This document shows, one piece after another, positions 1 to 8,740 of a DNA stretch of 64,000 bases (its first letter is position 1; each line of letters opens with the position of its first letter). The stretch covers positions 1 to 64,000 of the forward strand of contig CAAGHL010000042.1 of assembly GCA_900769665.1 (NCBI GenBank), written 5' to 3'. This DNA is from Clostridia bacterium. Its GTDB lineage: Bacteria > Bacillota > Clostridia > Christensenellales > CAG-314. The notes beneath the pieces were generated by a model. The model ran no database searches. It saw only the letters and a program-made list of their open reading frames with translations, and had not been told where the DNA came from. The translations under genes were made by a program, and so were the position numbers.

Positions 1-121
1 CCAAACTTGATGGCAAGCCTGACTCTTCGATAAATATTCGATTTTTAAGTACTTATTTTCGCGGTGAAGTTGATATTCTCGCTGGCTTGTGCTACAACCG
101 CTACCCAAGAAAGGCAACAAA
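1..121. repeat. Copy 1 of a ~120-base dispersed repeat, next to ssrA
   Basis: The stretch matches 22000-22120 along its length. The best-conserved core is about 16-92 here and 22015-22091 there, with only a few substitutions in some 75 bases; flanking similarity is weaker but visible (both copies begin CCAAAC and both end in a GAAAGGCAA-like tract). Neither copy holds a convincing gene. This one starts at the window edge, so it may be longer. It lies about 180 bases beyond the 3' end of tmRNA, while the other lies in an island that ends at a tRNA scar, which suggests a piece of mobile-element DNA. Confidence 0.7.
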
Positions 122-253
122 ATACAAGCAGTTAAACGATAAGAAAAGGTTTCGACTTATATCAAGCCGAAACCGATTCCTTAATTGTATGTTCGATTTT
201 ACAAAAAACAACGCTATTTCAAATTCACTTTCAAGCCGAAATAATCTTTGCAA

Positions 254-291
254 ACAAAAAACACGCACTCGGAACAATTTTCCGGGTGCGT
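254..291 (-). terminator. Intrinsic terminator after ssrA
   Basis: A 12-base stem (263-274 with 280-291, one imperfect pair) is followed, read on the minus strand, by a T-rich run. It sits 13 bases after the mature 3' end of tmRNA. T-rich sequence on the other side could let it work in both directions. Confidence 0.8.
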
Positions 292-303
292 ATTTTTCAT
301 CTG

Positions 304-674
304 TGGTGGAGGTGACGGGACTTGCACCCGCGTACCGACGTAAGACCATTTGGCTTTCTCCGTGCAAAGTTTACTTTTGACTGTTGCCGCGCGTGGAAAG
401 CAAACCAACCGAACACGGCCAAAGGCAAATAAATTTCGGGCTACGCCGCTTTGCCGAACGACATTGTCCTAGTTGTACTGTCTGACACAGTTCATCACGC
501 CGCACAACGTAACGTGAGACTGCGCGCTGCGATTAAATTAGGCAGCGTATGCCATTCCGAAGGAACGGCTTGTGCTATTGTTAGCGTTTAATTTGTTTTG
601 CCTTGATACGCAGTGGGCGCTGCGGCACGCTTACCAAACCTTCTTTGCCGCCGGGCGAATCTAAAAACACCCCC
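304..674 (-). ncRNA. ssrA: transfer-messenger RNA (tmRNA, SsrA)
   Basis: This is the stalled-ribosome rescue RNA. The 3' end has the tRNA-like T arm and acceptor strand ending CACCTCCACCA, and the 5' end GGGGGTG pairs with it over seven positions (one G-U). The tag reading frame is readable: resume codon GCT at 585-583, then fifteen codons and TAA at 540-538, giving ANNSTSRSFGMAYAA, which ends in the usual Ala-rich degradation signal. Mature length is about 371 bases, normal for the family. A minus-strand promoter lies about 85 bases upstream, so the precursor needs 5' trimming. An intrinsic terminator follows. Short ORFs overlapping it are spurious. Confidence 0.95.
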
Positions 675-759
675 GACAACGTTGCGCCCCTCGGGTTGCC
701 CCTGCAAGTAGAGCCGCAACGTGACGATTGCACGCTACTCAACCGCCGTTTGTAGATAT

Positions 760-788
760 ATTATACACCATTATGCGCAAAAATGCAA
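760..788 (-). promoter_or_regulatory. Sigma-70-type promoter for ssrA
   Basis: Read on the minus strand: -35 TTGCAT (783-788), a 17-base spacer and -10 TATAAT (760-765). Transcription would start near 753, leaving about 80 bases of precursor before mature tmRNA. No gene lies between it and ssrA. Confidence 0.7.
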
Positions 789-885
789 CCGATTATTTCT
801 CGTCGCCTCTCTTTACCGCAAATGCAAGCAAATTTTGCATACGTATGCGTTTTTTTCGTTACATTGCGCCGTAATGCCGACAGCA

Positions 886-2373
886 CTAGTCGTTGTCGAC
901 GTACTGTACTACAATCACGTACACCTTGCCGCTTTCCACCGTAAACTTGGCGGGCGCAGGGGTATCCCATTCTTCGCCGTTGAAGGAAACGACGTTGTAA
1001 TTTTTCAAGTGCGAGTAGCTACCGCCTTGGTCGCCGACGGTGTAGTTGTCGCCGCCGTCGCAAATGCACACACGTAGCACACGCAGAGAATCGTTGTACC
1101 TATACAAGCTAAACACCACCGCAGTACCCTCGGGCGCATTTATCTTGACGTAAATCGTCGAGTGCTCCTCGATAGCGTCAAATCCCGTAAACGGCACGGT
1201 CATTGCCTCGTCGGCGTACAGCGAAAACAAACTTTCGTACGCCACGCCCTCGATTTCAAAATCTCGCTCGATGATGTAGGCGCTTGTAAAGTCGTCAATG
1301 GCGTTGTCGGCAGAGTACCGCTCGCCCACCAACGGGAAGGAGCAGTAGCCGTAGTCGTAACCCTCGATGACCCAATTGAGCCGCGCGGTGTAGTTGTTTT
1401 GCGTGACTTCCGTAGTCATGTCCACCGCCGCGTATTCCTCCTCGGCAAAGGCGTACTCGACGTTGTAAATCGTACTTTCCCACATGGAAACGTTTTTCTT
1501 TGCCACCTTGAAGCGGTGCTCCATAGTCATAACGTTTTCGGTGCGTACAAGTTTGCCGTCAGCCATCGTCACCATTGCCGTAATAGACACGGCGCTGTCC
1601 ACGTAGTCGGCGTCGTCTTCCGCAATGTTTTCGTCTGCGTACGTGGTGGAAATCCTAGCCACAAGCGATACGGAATTATCCTCGTTGCGCACCGTTTCCG
1701 CCGTCACTTGGTAGTCGGTGCTTTCGCCCACTTGCTTGTAGTACTCCGCAAGCGCTTGCTCAAAGGCAGAAAGCGTATCTTCTTTGAGGTCGACAATGAA
1801 CGTCAACTTGGACGGCGCGCGATAGGTGATGATTTCGTCCGCTTCCGTCGGGCGCACCCAAGCACCCTCGCGAGAGTTTTTCCCGTCGGCGGAGTTTGAC
1901 GCTTCCAAACGCTTGTTGCGCATGGTGCCGTTGTCGTCCACCACCTTTATGCAAAGCGTGTCCGTACCGATGGGCGTTGTTGCAACGTTACCGTCTGCGT
2001 CCATTTCGTACGTGCGGCGCAAACGCAAATACTTGTTGCCGTCACGAGTTTCCGTCACTTCGTCCATGTTGGACATCGCCTCGTCGCCCGTAACAATGTA
2101 CTTGTCCGTCGAACGCACTGTGTACACGCCGTTGTAAGCCAAAGTGTTTTTGTGTCCGACAAGCCACTCGGCAAAGTCGGCTTTCGGGTCGGACGGCTTA
2201 GGCTGTGGCGGATTTGGTTCGGGATCTGTAGGTTGCGGCTTATCCGGTTGGTCGGGCGTGGGTTTCGGCGTTTCGTCGGGAGTTTTGTCGCACCCCAACA
2301 ATGCCGTACACAACGTCAATACCAACATTACCGCAAGGGCAATGGCAAACAGTTTGTATAATTTCTTTTTCAT
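886..2373 (-). CDS. Lipoprotein of unknown function, related to the 989-aa neighbour
   Basis: A 495-aa protein. The ATG at 2373 is chosen because GGAGG lies seven bases upstream and the next residues form a lipoprotein signal: a Lys-rich start, a hydrophobic helix to about residue 26 and a lipobox ending in Cys28. A Pro/Thr/Asp-rich linker (about 29-60) follows, as in proteins held off the membrane. The body shares motifs with the upstream neighbour: an AYNGVYTV-like segment early on and a C-terminal block of the type LFxLYxDEAMTxxFT followed by a beta-rich stretch. No catalytic motif or known fold is recognised. A role at the cell surface is inferred only from the signal. A longer reading frame to a GTG at 2493 exists but would bury the signal peptide. 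Confidence 0.85.
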   Translation of the reverse strand: MKKKLYKLFAIALAVMLVLTLCTALLGCDKTPDETPKPTPDQPDKPQPTDPEPNPPQPKPSDPKADFAEWLVGHKNTLAYNGVYTVRSTDKYIVTGDEAMSNMDEVTETRDGNKYLRLRRTYEMDADGNVATTPIGTDTLCIKVVDDNGTMRNKRLEASNSADGKNSREGAWVRPTEADEIITYRAPSKLTFIVDLKEDTLSAFEQALAEYYKQVGESTDYQVTAETVRNEDNSVSLVARISTTYADENIAEDDADYVDSAVSITAMVTMADGKLVRTENVMTMEHRFKVAKKNVSMWESTIYNVEYAFAEEEYAAVDMTTEVTQNNYTARLNWVIEGYDYGYCSFPLVGERYSADNAIDDFTSAYIIERDFEIEGVAYESLFSLYADEAMTVPFTGFDAIEEHSTIYVKINAPEGTAVVFSLYRYNDSLRVLRVCICDGGDNYTVGDQGGSYSHLKNYNVVSFNGEEWDTPAPAKFTVESGKVYVIVVQYVDND

Positions 2374-2621
2374 GGTTTTACCTCCGTAGTGTTTTATGCA
2401 ACAACCTAACGTTGACGAGTAGGATGAATAAATATCTCCAATGCCGCCATAGGCAGTACAATGCAAGCCTCGGCTTGTTCCTCGCAATGACACAATTATA
2501 TTGCTTGCAAAAATTTGCCGACTTTCACATTCAACGCTTACCTATATACATCATCTTAAAACAAATGACGTTATGTACCGTAATTTTTACATACGTACAC
2601 ATTTTTCGATTACATTGCGGA
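2374..2621. other. Non-coding gap between two lipoprotein genes
   Basis: It holds a minus-strand TATAAT (2495-2500) without a good -35 box, and a GC-richer stretch (about 2430-2493) whose minus strand begins GTCATTGCGAGGAAC and contains the small palindrome CAAGCCGAGGCTTG. That opening resembles a short intergenic repeat common in bacteria, but only one copy is seen here. Confidence 0.4.
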
Positions 2622-5591
2622 TTATCTTACCTTGCTCACGACAATATATATTCGGCTTTCGGAGCAGGTTATTTCGGGATGGCTGCCATCGGTGATTGCC
2701 GTGCCGTCCACCTCGATTAGCGGATATGTTTCGCCCAAAATCGACGTTCTGAACGTACCGCCAACGTCACGCAAGTAGCACATATCTATTGCACGCGTAC
2801 TGCCAAACTCTCGCAAGCACATCACCACAGCTTTGCCTTGCGGCACAACCAATTTGGCGTACAAGGTGTAGCTTTCTTTCTCGGCAACAAGCGATGTGAA
2901 CGCATTGGTCATCGCTTCGTCGGTGTACAACTCAAACAATTCGGGGTCTACGCTACTAGGAAACAACGGCTTCCATGCGCCATCGCCCACGTCGGCAAGG
3001 AAGTTCTTGGCGTCCGCCGCCGTGACGGTACTACCAATTGCAACGTTTTCCATGCTGTAGTTGTAGCTGTAACCGTTGAGGTAAAACTTGACATTTGCTA
3101 CATACTCATCGGTGGTAGTATCCGTTTGGTCGGACACCGAGTTGTACAACTCCTCGTTGTATCCGTAGCCGAAAGTGATTGTTTTGTCGGTGCGCACATC
3201 GATGTTTTTACTTTCGTCGGTAAACACGGTAATGTCAACGTCGTTTGTAACCACGCCGATAATCCCGTACTCGTCGGCAACTATTTCGTACTTGGTGACA
3301 AAGGTGTTTTTTACATAAGTTTCGTCGTCCTCGTAGTAGCCCAATTTGTACGTACCCGAGCCGGTAAACAACAACGAAACGGTGCCGTCGTCGTTGCGCC
3401 TAAGCGATATGTCGCTCACTTGCGTTTCCGTTTGGTAATACAATTCGGCGTAATACTGCGGCATAGTTTCGCAAAACTCGGCAAAAGTCTGCGCATAGGC
3501 GTGTATCGGGTACTCGATAAACCACCTAGACGGCGAGTACAGCGCCAAACCGTAGCCGTCGTAGCTCGGCTTTTTCAGCACGCCGCGAGAGCTTACGTTT
3601 CCGTCAGGCGACGTGTATGCCTCGATGAATTTTGTGCGCACCACACCGTCCACGGTAACAGACTTAAGTGCCTTTACAACGGATTGCTTGAACGGTTCAT
3701 TTTTCACTACGCCTTCCACTTCGGCTTTGTACACGAATCGCACAGTTCCGTCCACACCCAAGCGCGTTTCCTGCACCGTTGACGTTTGCACATCGCCCGA
3801 TGTCAGATTGTTGCTTTGCTCTACGCTTTTGTAGTAATATACATTCTCGCTTGCGTCCGAGCCGTCACGTGCCATGACGAAAGCCTTGTAGTTTTCCTCT
3901 TCCGTCACTTCCGTCGTGTAGCCGCACTCGCAAATTTTGTTGCCGCCGCTGTAGGAAGTAAAGACGTGCACGCCGAAATCGAAGGTTTCAAACGAACACT
4001 CGCCGCAAGCGTGCCAATGGTAGTAGTCGTCGTACGTCCACGCCTCGATGCCGCCGTGGGTGACCTCAATGGGGTCCTTGTGGTACTCGTCCAAATACTT
4101 GACGTAATGCACCGAGCCGCCCTTGCACAGGAAGGAGCTGTAACCGCTAGGCGCAACGCCGTCCACCGTCAACAACGGGTAGTTGACAAAGGACGTGTGC
4201 GGATAAAAGCGTTTGTCCGCATCCCACAAGTATACGATTTGCAACCGCTCGCGCTTTTCGCCCTCATCGTTTTCACGCTCGAATGATGTGATAACCAGCG
4301 CCTTGTCCGCAGGCGCAACAAACTTGAGGTGCAGTTCGTACTCCTCCTTGTCCGTTTGCACGCTCGTAAAACGCTTGGTCAGTTGCTCGTCGGTGTACAG
4401 CTCGAAGGCGCACACCTCGTCGAAGTCGCCCACAAATTTGCCGATGTTGGAAGAAATATCGTCAACAATCATTTGCTCGGTGACGGTGTCGCCCACGCTA
4501 GCTTCGTCGTAGAAGAACGTAGCGCCGAAATTGCCCACAATCACGGTAAAGTCGCAGTGGTAAGCGTTGATGGTTTCGTCGGTGGTCGTGTCGATTTTTT
4601 CGTACTCGACTTGGTCGAAAGCATAGGAGATCTCCGTCACGCGCTTGGTAACTTTGGTGGTATTTTGGATTGCGTCGTCGTAGAAAACCTGATCGTTAAG
4701 ATCAACTTCCAACTTGACGATTTTGCCGTCCTTTGCCGTCAGCGCAAGGGTCGCCGTCATTTTGTAGGAGAACCCCTCGCCGCTTGTACCGCCGCCTTCC
4801 GACTCGCCCTCGTAGTACATCTCGATTGTCAGCGTGACGGAGCCGTCCTCGTTGCGATTAAAGGTGACGGATTTCGGCTCAATGCCGTCCTCGTCTAGGT
4901 AGTACAACTTGATGCCCTCAAGCAAGCTTGCAAGGTCGTCGCCGTCGTCAACGCCGCAGTCGTCCAATTGCGCGGACGGGAAGTAGCCTGCAGTATCTTC
5001 GCATACGTAACCGGGCGCAATGTATTTAGCCTCTTTGGTCAACTTTTCGTTATCATAAATTTGCAAAAACTCTCTTGCGCACTCTGCATTGCCGTTTTTG
5101 GCAGGCTCCAGCACAAAGAAAGATTGGTAGTCAGTCACATACTTGCCGTCCTCGCCAAGCATCGAGTTGTCGTGTTGCAAAAAGTACCTTTCGCCGCCGT
5201 CCCACGACTCCTTGGCAACATAGTGCCACTGTCCGTCGTCTTCGATGCGGTCCTCGGTATGATTGACGGCGTACGCGCCGTTGTACGCCTTGGTGCCGTC
5301 ACGCGCGGCAAGCCAATACAACGCCATTACTTCGTCGCTGTCTTCGGCGTTTTGTATGTTTTTTCCGCATACGTTGCACTTTTTTTGCGCACCGTCGGCA
5401 ACAAACTCGTGCGGAGCTTTGTCGTATATGTGCTCGTCGCAAGCCGTGCAACCATGCCAATGGTAGGCGTCGTCGCTTTGGTACACGCCGTCGGATTTGT
5501 GCTCGGCGCCCTGCTTGTCGCATGCGGCAAACGCCGACAACGCAAGCACAAGCGCAAGCAGTAATGCTACAATGATAGATTTGGTTTTCAT
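2622..5591 (-). CDS. Large lipoprotein with two copies of a HWHxC cysteine motif and repeated domain
   Basis: A 989-aa protein. The ATG at 5591 follows AGGGG and starts a signal peptide with a lipobox ending in Cys24; the ATG eight codons earlier is less likely. The protein is internally duplicated. Each half opens with a His/Cys motif (YHWHGCTAC near residue 44, YHWHACGEC near 524) followed some 30 residues later by a second Cys pair (CNVC, CEC), then a long beta-rich region and a LFELYTDE-type block shared with the 495-aa neighbour. The Cys/His spacing could bind metal, but this is inference. The same HWHKC motif recurs in the 1363-aa lipoprotein at 40885-44976. The function is unknown; the protein is likely anchored outside the membrane. 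The gene lies upstream of, and is co-oriented with, the smaller relative. Confidence 0.85.
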   Translation of the reverse strand: MKTKSIIVALLLALVLALSAFAACDKQGAEHKSDGVYQSDDAYHWHGCTACDEHIYDKAPHEFVADGAQKKCNVCGKNIQNAEDSDEVMALYWLAARDGTKAYNGAYAVNHTEDRIEDDGQWHYVAKESWDGGERYFLQHDNSMLGEDGKYVTDYQSFFVLEPAKNGNAECAREFLQIYDNEKLTKEAKYIAPGYVCEDTAGYFPSAQLDDCGVDDGDDLASLLEGIKLYYLDEDGIEPKSVTFNRNEDGSVTLTIEMYYEGESEGGGTSGEGFSYKMTATLALTAKDGKIVKLEVDLNDQVFYDDAIQNTTKVTKRVTEISYAFDQVEYEKIDTTTDETINAYHCDFTVIVGNFGATFFYDEASVGDTVTEQMIVDDISSNIGKFVGDFDEVCAFELYTDEQLTKRFTSVQTDKEEYELHLKFVAPADKALVITSFERENDEGEKRERLQIVYLWDADKRFYPHTSFVNYPLLTVDGVAPSGYSSFLCKGGSVHYVKYLDEYHKDPIEVTHGGIEAWTYDDYYHWHACGECSFETFDFGVHVFTSYSGGNKICECGYTTEVTEEENYKAFVMARDGSDASENVYYYKSVEQSNNLTSGDVQTSTVQETRLGVDGTVRFVYKAEVEGVVKNEPFKQSVVKALKSVTVDGVVRTKFIEAYTSPDGNVSSRGVLKKPSYDGYGLALYSPSRWFIEYPIHAYAQTFAEFCETMPQYYAELYYQTETQVSDISLRRNDDGTVSLLFTGSGTYKLGYYEDDETYVKNTFVTKYEIVADEYGIIGVVTNDVDITVFTDESKNIDVRTDKTITFGYGYNEELYNSVSDQTDTTTDEYVANVKFYLNGYSYNYSMENVAIGSTVTAADAKNFLADVGDGAWKPLFPSSVDPELFELYTDEAMTNAFTSLVAEKESYTLYAKLVVPQGKAVVMCLREFGSTRAIDMCYLRDVGGTFRTSILGETYPLIEVDGTAITDGSHPEITCSESRIYIVVSKVR

Positions 5592-5652
5592 GTTTTCCCC
5601 TAAAAATTTTGCCATTCTTCCAATGTTGTTTGCTTGCCGCTAGTCTTCCAAA

Positions 5653-6339
5653 TCAAGTGGTTGCAAACTTGAAGTCAAAGGTCATCTCCAACATCGCAAA
5701 CAGCTTTTTCATTACGGCGTCCACCGCAGAGTTTACGTCTATCGCCGCCACCTTTTGCACCGCCTTTTCCGCCACGTCCGTCGGCACATGGTACACGTCA
5801 AACGCCATGTGCAAAAACCGCTCGGTCTTTTTGCGAAGAGTAAAGTACATGTCGCACCGCCGCATCATAAACGACCGCATCATTCCCGACGAGCCGAGTT
5901 CCGCCTCGTAAAAGTCGCCGTCCGTCCAATCGGGGTTGTACGTGCGGAAAAACTTGGCGTTTTCCTGCGCCGTCTTGCGACATATATATTCGCAAATCTC
6001 CGATTGTGTGTACGCCTCGACGTAGATTTCGCGCAAGTTTTCGTTGCACTCGGTAATTGCCAATTGCATTGCCGTTTCCACAGCGTACACCGTCACGCCG
6101 TCGTTGCCGTTTAGCGCAGAGCGTGCCATGGCAAATTGGTTGTCGAACATGTACTCCACCAATGCGGACAGCACGCCGTCCTTGGTACGGAAGGCGTTTT
6201 GAAAGGTGCCTGCCGATACGTCGGCTTCCTTGATGATGTCCATCATGGTGGTTTGTTTGAAACCGCGCTCGATAAACATACGCACGCAAGCCGTAAGTAT
6301 GCGTTTTTTGGGGTCTTTGACCTCTTGTCTAGAAATCAT
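5653..6339 (-). CDS. TetR/AcrR-family transcriptional regulator
   Basis: A 228-aa protein. Residues about 8-55 form a typical TetR helix-turn-helix: a RILTACVRMFIERGF helix, then TTMMDIIKEADVSAGTFQNAF, where the recognition helix is expected. The remainder should be the all-helical ligand-binding and dimerisation domain, whose ligand cannot be read. The start at 6339 has AGGAG about ten bases upstream. A perfect 7-2-7 palindrome overlaps the -10 box of its own promoter (6376-6391), so autorepression is likely. It lies just upstream of, and in the same direction as, the two lipoprotein genes, which may be its targets; this is inferred from position alone. Confidence 0.9.
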   Translation of the reverse strand: MISRQEVKDPKKRILTACVRMFIERGFKQTTMMDIIKEADVSAGTFQNAFRTKDGVLSALVEYMFDNQFAMARSALNGNDGVTVYAVETAMQLAITECNENLREIYVEAYTQSEICEYICRKTAQENAKFFRTYNPDWTDGDFYEAELGSSGMMRSFMMRRCDMYFTLRKKTERFLHMAFDVYHVPTDVAEKAVQKVAAIDVNSAVDAVMKKLFAMLEMTFDFKFATT

Positions 6340-6375
6340 TTTGCCGTACTCCTAAGTTTTACATCGCAACCCTGT

Positions 6376-6419
6376 TTGGGTTACAACCCAATATTACCAT
6401 ATTTTTGAGTATATTGCAA
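6376..6419 (-). promoter_or_regulatory. Promoter of the TetR gene with overlapping palindromic operator
   Basis: On the minus strand: -35 TTGCAA (6414-6419), 17-base spacer, -10 TAATAT (6391-6396). The perfect palindrome TTGGGTT-AC-AACCCAA covers 6376-6391, touching the -10 box and the expected start site. Size and position fit a TetR dimer site. Confidence 0.75.
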
Positions 6420-6430
6420 GCGTTACAGGT

Positions 6431-6468
6431 AAAAAAAAATCCCTTTCGCAAACACGAAAGAGATTTTT
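6431..6468 (-). terminator. Intrinsic terminator, probably bidirectional
   Basis: The CTTTCG/CGAAAG stem is extended by A/T pairs and flanked by runs of A on the left and T on the right, so it can end transcripts from either side. On the minus strand it separates the aspA transcript from the TetR promoter. Confidence 0.7.
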
Positions 6469-6758
6469 GTAATTGATTTTATAATGACACAATTTGAAAT
6501 TGTCAAATATTGCCTATTTGCAAATTTGTCGTTTACTTCCACTTTGTAATAAATTCCTTTGACCGTGAGGGGTGGCGGAAATGTTTTTTGCCTTTCCCGA
6601 AGGGCTGAAGCCGAGTTGTTGCTACGTAGCGACATCTGACCGAGGGCACGGCTGGGAAGACTACTCTACACTAGCTTGATACCCGACGTGAAGTGAGCAT
6701 CAGGCGCTCGCGGTGGGACAATGCCTTGACTGTCAAACACGATTACTTACACATAAAC
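6469..6758. other. Non-coding stretch of unknown nature
   Basis: This is 290 bases without a supportable gene. Positions about 6560-6745 are clearly richer in GC than the flanks and contain short self-complementary pieces (GCTACGTAGC, CTTTCCCGAAGGGC). It resembles a decayed intergenic repeat or a structured RNA. It lacks the conserved cores of RNase P RNA and SRP RNA. Confidence 0.4.
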
Positions 6759-8153
6759 TTATTGCAAATGCTTCGGTTCCGTCATTGCGTTGATGTCGAG
6801 TACCGACTTGAGCGTTTCCTCGTCCATAAGTTTTTCGCGTAGGACGATTTCCTTGACGCTAACGCCCGTGGCCAACGACTCGTGCGCGATTGCCGCGGCG
6901 TTTTTGTAGCCGATGTAGGGCGACAACGCGGTGACCACGGCGATACTGCCGCTAAGCAACTCGTTGCAACGCTTTTCGTTGGCGACAATGCCGCTGATGC
7001 AGTTGTCGATAAGCGTCTTGATTGCCTCGGTAAGCATGGAGATACTTTCCAACATCGAGTAGAAAATGACCGGCTCGAAGGCGTTTAGCTCCAATTGCCC
7101 TGCTTCCGCCGCCATGGTGACCGTCATGTCGTTGCCGATTACCTTAAACGCCACTTGCGTGACCACCTCGGGGATGACGGGATTGACCTTGCCCGGCATG
7201 ATGGATGAGCCGTTTTGCTTGGCAGGGAGTATGATTTCCGCAAAGCCCGTCTTGGGTCCGCTAGATAACAAACGTAGGTCGTTGCACATCTTGGACAGGT
7301 CGACGGCGAGGGTTTTCAGCGTGCCGCTGACCTCGGCATAGCCGTCGAGGTTGCTTGTGCCGTCAAACAGGTCGGTGGATTGCACGTACTCGTCGCCGCA
7401 CACCAAGGATACGTTTTTGACAATGTTGTCGAGGTAGTACGGGTTGCTGTTGATTGCCGTGCCGATTGCCGTTGCGCCCATGTTGAGGGTGTGTAGCACC
7501 GTCTTGGCGTTTTGCACACGTGCGTAGTCGCGCTTGATTGCCGTGCCGTATGCGTGGAACTCCTGTCCGAGGCGCATGGGGACGGCATCTTGCAATTGCG
7601 TGCGCCCAACCTTAAGCACTCCGTTAAACTCGCTTGCCTTGTCCATGAGAGCGTTTTCCAAACTTTTGATTTCCGGCAAAAGCTTGTTGAGCAAGGTCAC
7701 CATTGCAATCTTGCCTGCCGACGGGTAAACGTCGTTGGTGGATTGGCTCATGTTGACGTGGTCGTTGGGGTGCACCACGGTGTAATCGCCCTTTTTGCCG
7801 CCCAAGATTTCGATAGCGCGGTTGGCAATGACCTCGTTGGCGTTCATGTTGGCGGAAGTGCCTGCGCCGCCTTGGATTGCGTCGACGATAAACTCATCGC
7901 GCCATTTGCCGTCGATGACTTCGTCCGCCGCTTGCACTATTGCGTTTTTGCGTTCTTCGCTAAGCTTCCCTGCCTGAAAGTTGGTGATTGCCGCCGCCTT
8001 TTTAAGCTTGGCAAGCGCCTCGACGAGTGCAGGGTGCATGTGGCTGTGCGTTATGTTGAAGTTATGCGCCGCGCGTAGAGATTGCACGCCGTAGTAGGAT
8101 TCTTCGTTTACTTCGAGTTCGCCGATGGAATCGGATTCTTTTCTAAAATTCAT
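6759..8153 (-). CDS. aspA: Aspartate ammonia-lyase
   Basis: A 464-aa enzyme of the fumarase/aspartase superfamily that reversibly deaminates L-aspartate to fumarate and ammonia in the cytoplasm. The superfamily signature GSSIMPGKVNP is present near residue 315, along with the catalytic-loop region, NMSQSTNDVYPSA and GRTQLQDAVPMRLGQEF. The GRTQLQDAVP form is typical of aspartase rather than class II fumarase (GRTHLQDATP). The ATG at 8153 gives the usual N terminus (MNFRKESDSIGELEV); a longer frame from 8207 adds a non-homologous tail. The ribosome binding site before 8153 is weak (AAGGA about 16 bases away). It appears to be a single-gene transcript ended by the hairpin at 6431-6468. Confidence 0.95.
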   Translation of the reverse strand: MNFRKESDSIGELEVNEESYYGVQSLRAAHNFNITHSHMHPALVEALAKLKKAAAITNFQAGKLSEERKNAIVQAADEVIDGKWRDEFIVDAIQGGAGTSANMNANEVIANRAIEILGGKKGDYTVVHPNDHVNMSQSTNDVYPSAGKIAMVTLLNKLLPEIKSLENALMDKASEFNGVLKVGRTQLQDAVPMRLGQEFHAYGTAIKRDYARVQNAKTVLHTLNMGATAIGTAINSNPYYLDNIVKNVSLVCGDEYVQSTDLFDGTSNLDGYAEVSGTLKTLAVDLSKMCNDLRLLSSGPKTGFAEIILPAKQNGSSIMPGKVNPVIPEVVTQVAFKVIGNDMTVTMAAEAGQLELNAFEPVIFYSMLESISMLTEAIKTLIDNCISGIVANEKRCNELLSGSIAVVTALSPYIGYKNAAAIAHESLATGVSVKEIVLREKLMDEETLKSVLDINAMTEPKHLQ

Positions 8154-8359
8154 TGGTATAATCTCTGTTTCCTTAGTATTTGCATGCGCAAACGATGGCA
8201 AAAACAACTCTGCCTATCGTTCGGCTTTCGACCGAAGATATTTTAACACGTTTTGTCAAAAACTAAAAGCATATATAAGCAAATATTCGAGCAGTTTTTC
8301 GATGACTTGCGATATATTTTCGATTTTCCGAGCAAAGTTTATTTGTCGGCACTAAAAAC

Positions 8360-8420
8360 AATCAAAAACAAAAGAGCCGTAGCAAAAAAAACGCTTGTTC
8401 GCTTGCCACGACCCTTTTGT
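8360..8420 (-). terminator. Terminator of the dlt-like operon
   Basis: An 18-base inverted repeat (8368-8385 with 8403-8420) has three non-Watson-Crick positions that all become G-U pairs only in minus-strand RNA, followed by a T-rich tail (8360-8367). It lies 70 bases after the carrier-protein gene. The orientation of the wobble pairs supports minus-strand function. Confidence 0.7.
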
Positions 8421-8491
8421 AATTTTCGTTGTAATCAGCGCAAAAATGCAGTAAAATTTCGCATACGTATGCAGTTTTTAACCACACTACG

Positions 8492-8716
8492 TTACGCTTT
8501 AAGCCTTTGTATCATTTCGTACATGGATTTTGCCGAATTGAAGTTGGCAGGAATGATGTCGGCAGGCGACAATTCGACGTCAAACTCCTCGCAAATTTCC
8601 ATGACGATTTCCATGATGTTCAACGAATCCAACAGTCCGTCGTCGATGAGCTTGGTTTCGTTTGCAAAGTCTACGTCGGGTCTGATGTCCGACAACAATG
8701 CCAAAAGTTTTTCCAT
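8492..8716 (-). CDS. Acyl/aminoacyl carrier protein (DltC-like)
   Basis: A 74-aa carrier protein. The DSLN motif puts the phosphopantetheine-bearing serine at residue 31, and the length and helix pattern fit the ACP/PCP/DltC fold. Start 8716 is preferred over 8731 because AGAGGTG lies five bases before it. It is the last gene of a five-gene operon, 24 bases after the decarboxylase. In dlt systems the matching carrier receives D-alanine from the adenylating enzyme and delivers it to the membrane acyltransferase. Here it probably carries the aminoacyl group activated by the ligase at 9877-11418, and the adjacent decarboxylase could act on it while bound. The cargo is not known. Confidence 0.9.
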   Translation of the reverse strand: MEKLLALLSDIRPDVDFANETKLIDDGLLDSLNIMEIVMEICEEFDVELSPADIIPANFNSAKSMYEMIQRLKA

Positions 8717-8740
8717 AGTTACACCTCTCATAAAAAAAAA

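Noticed and set aside
101..408. Small open frames over the 3' part of tmRNA
   Set aside because: They overlap conserved structural parts of ssrA and the terminator. One encodes the tRNA-like end itself.
6540..6758. RNase P RNA or SRP RNA
   Set aside because: Neither strand contains the GAGGAAAGTCC-type core of RNase P or the GGAAGG tetraloop region of SRP RNA.
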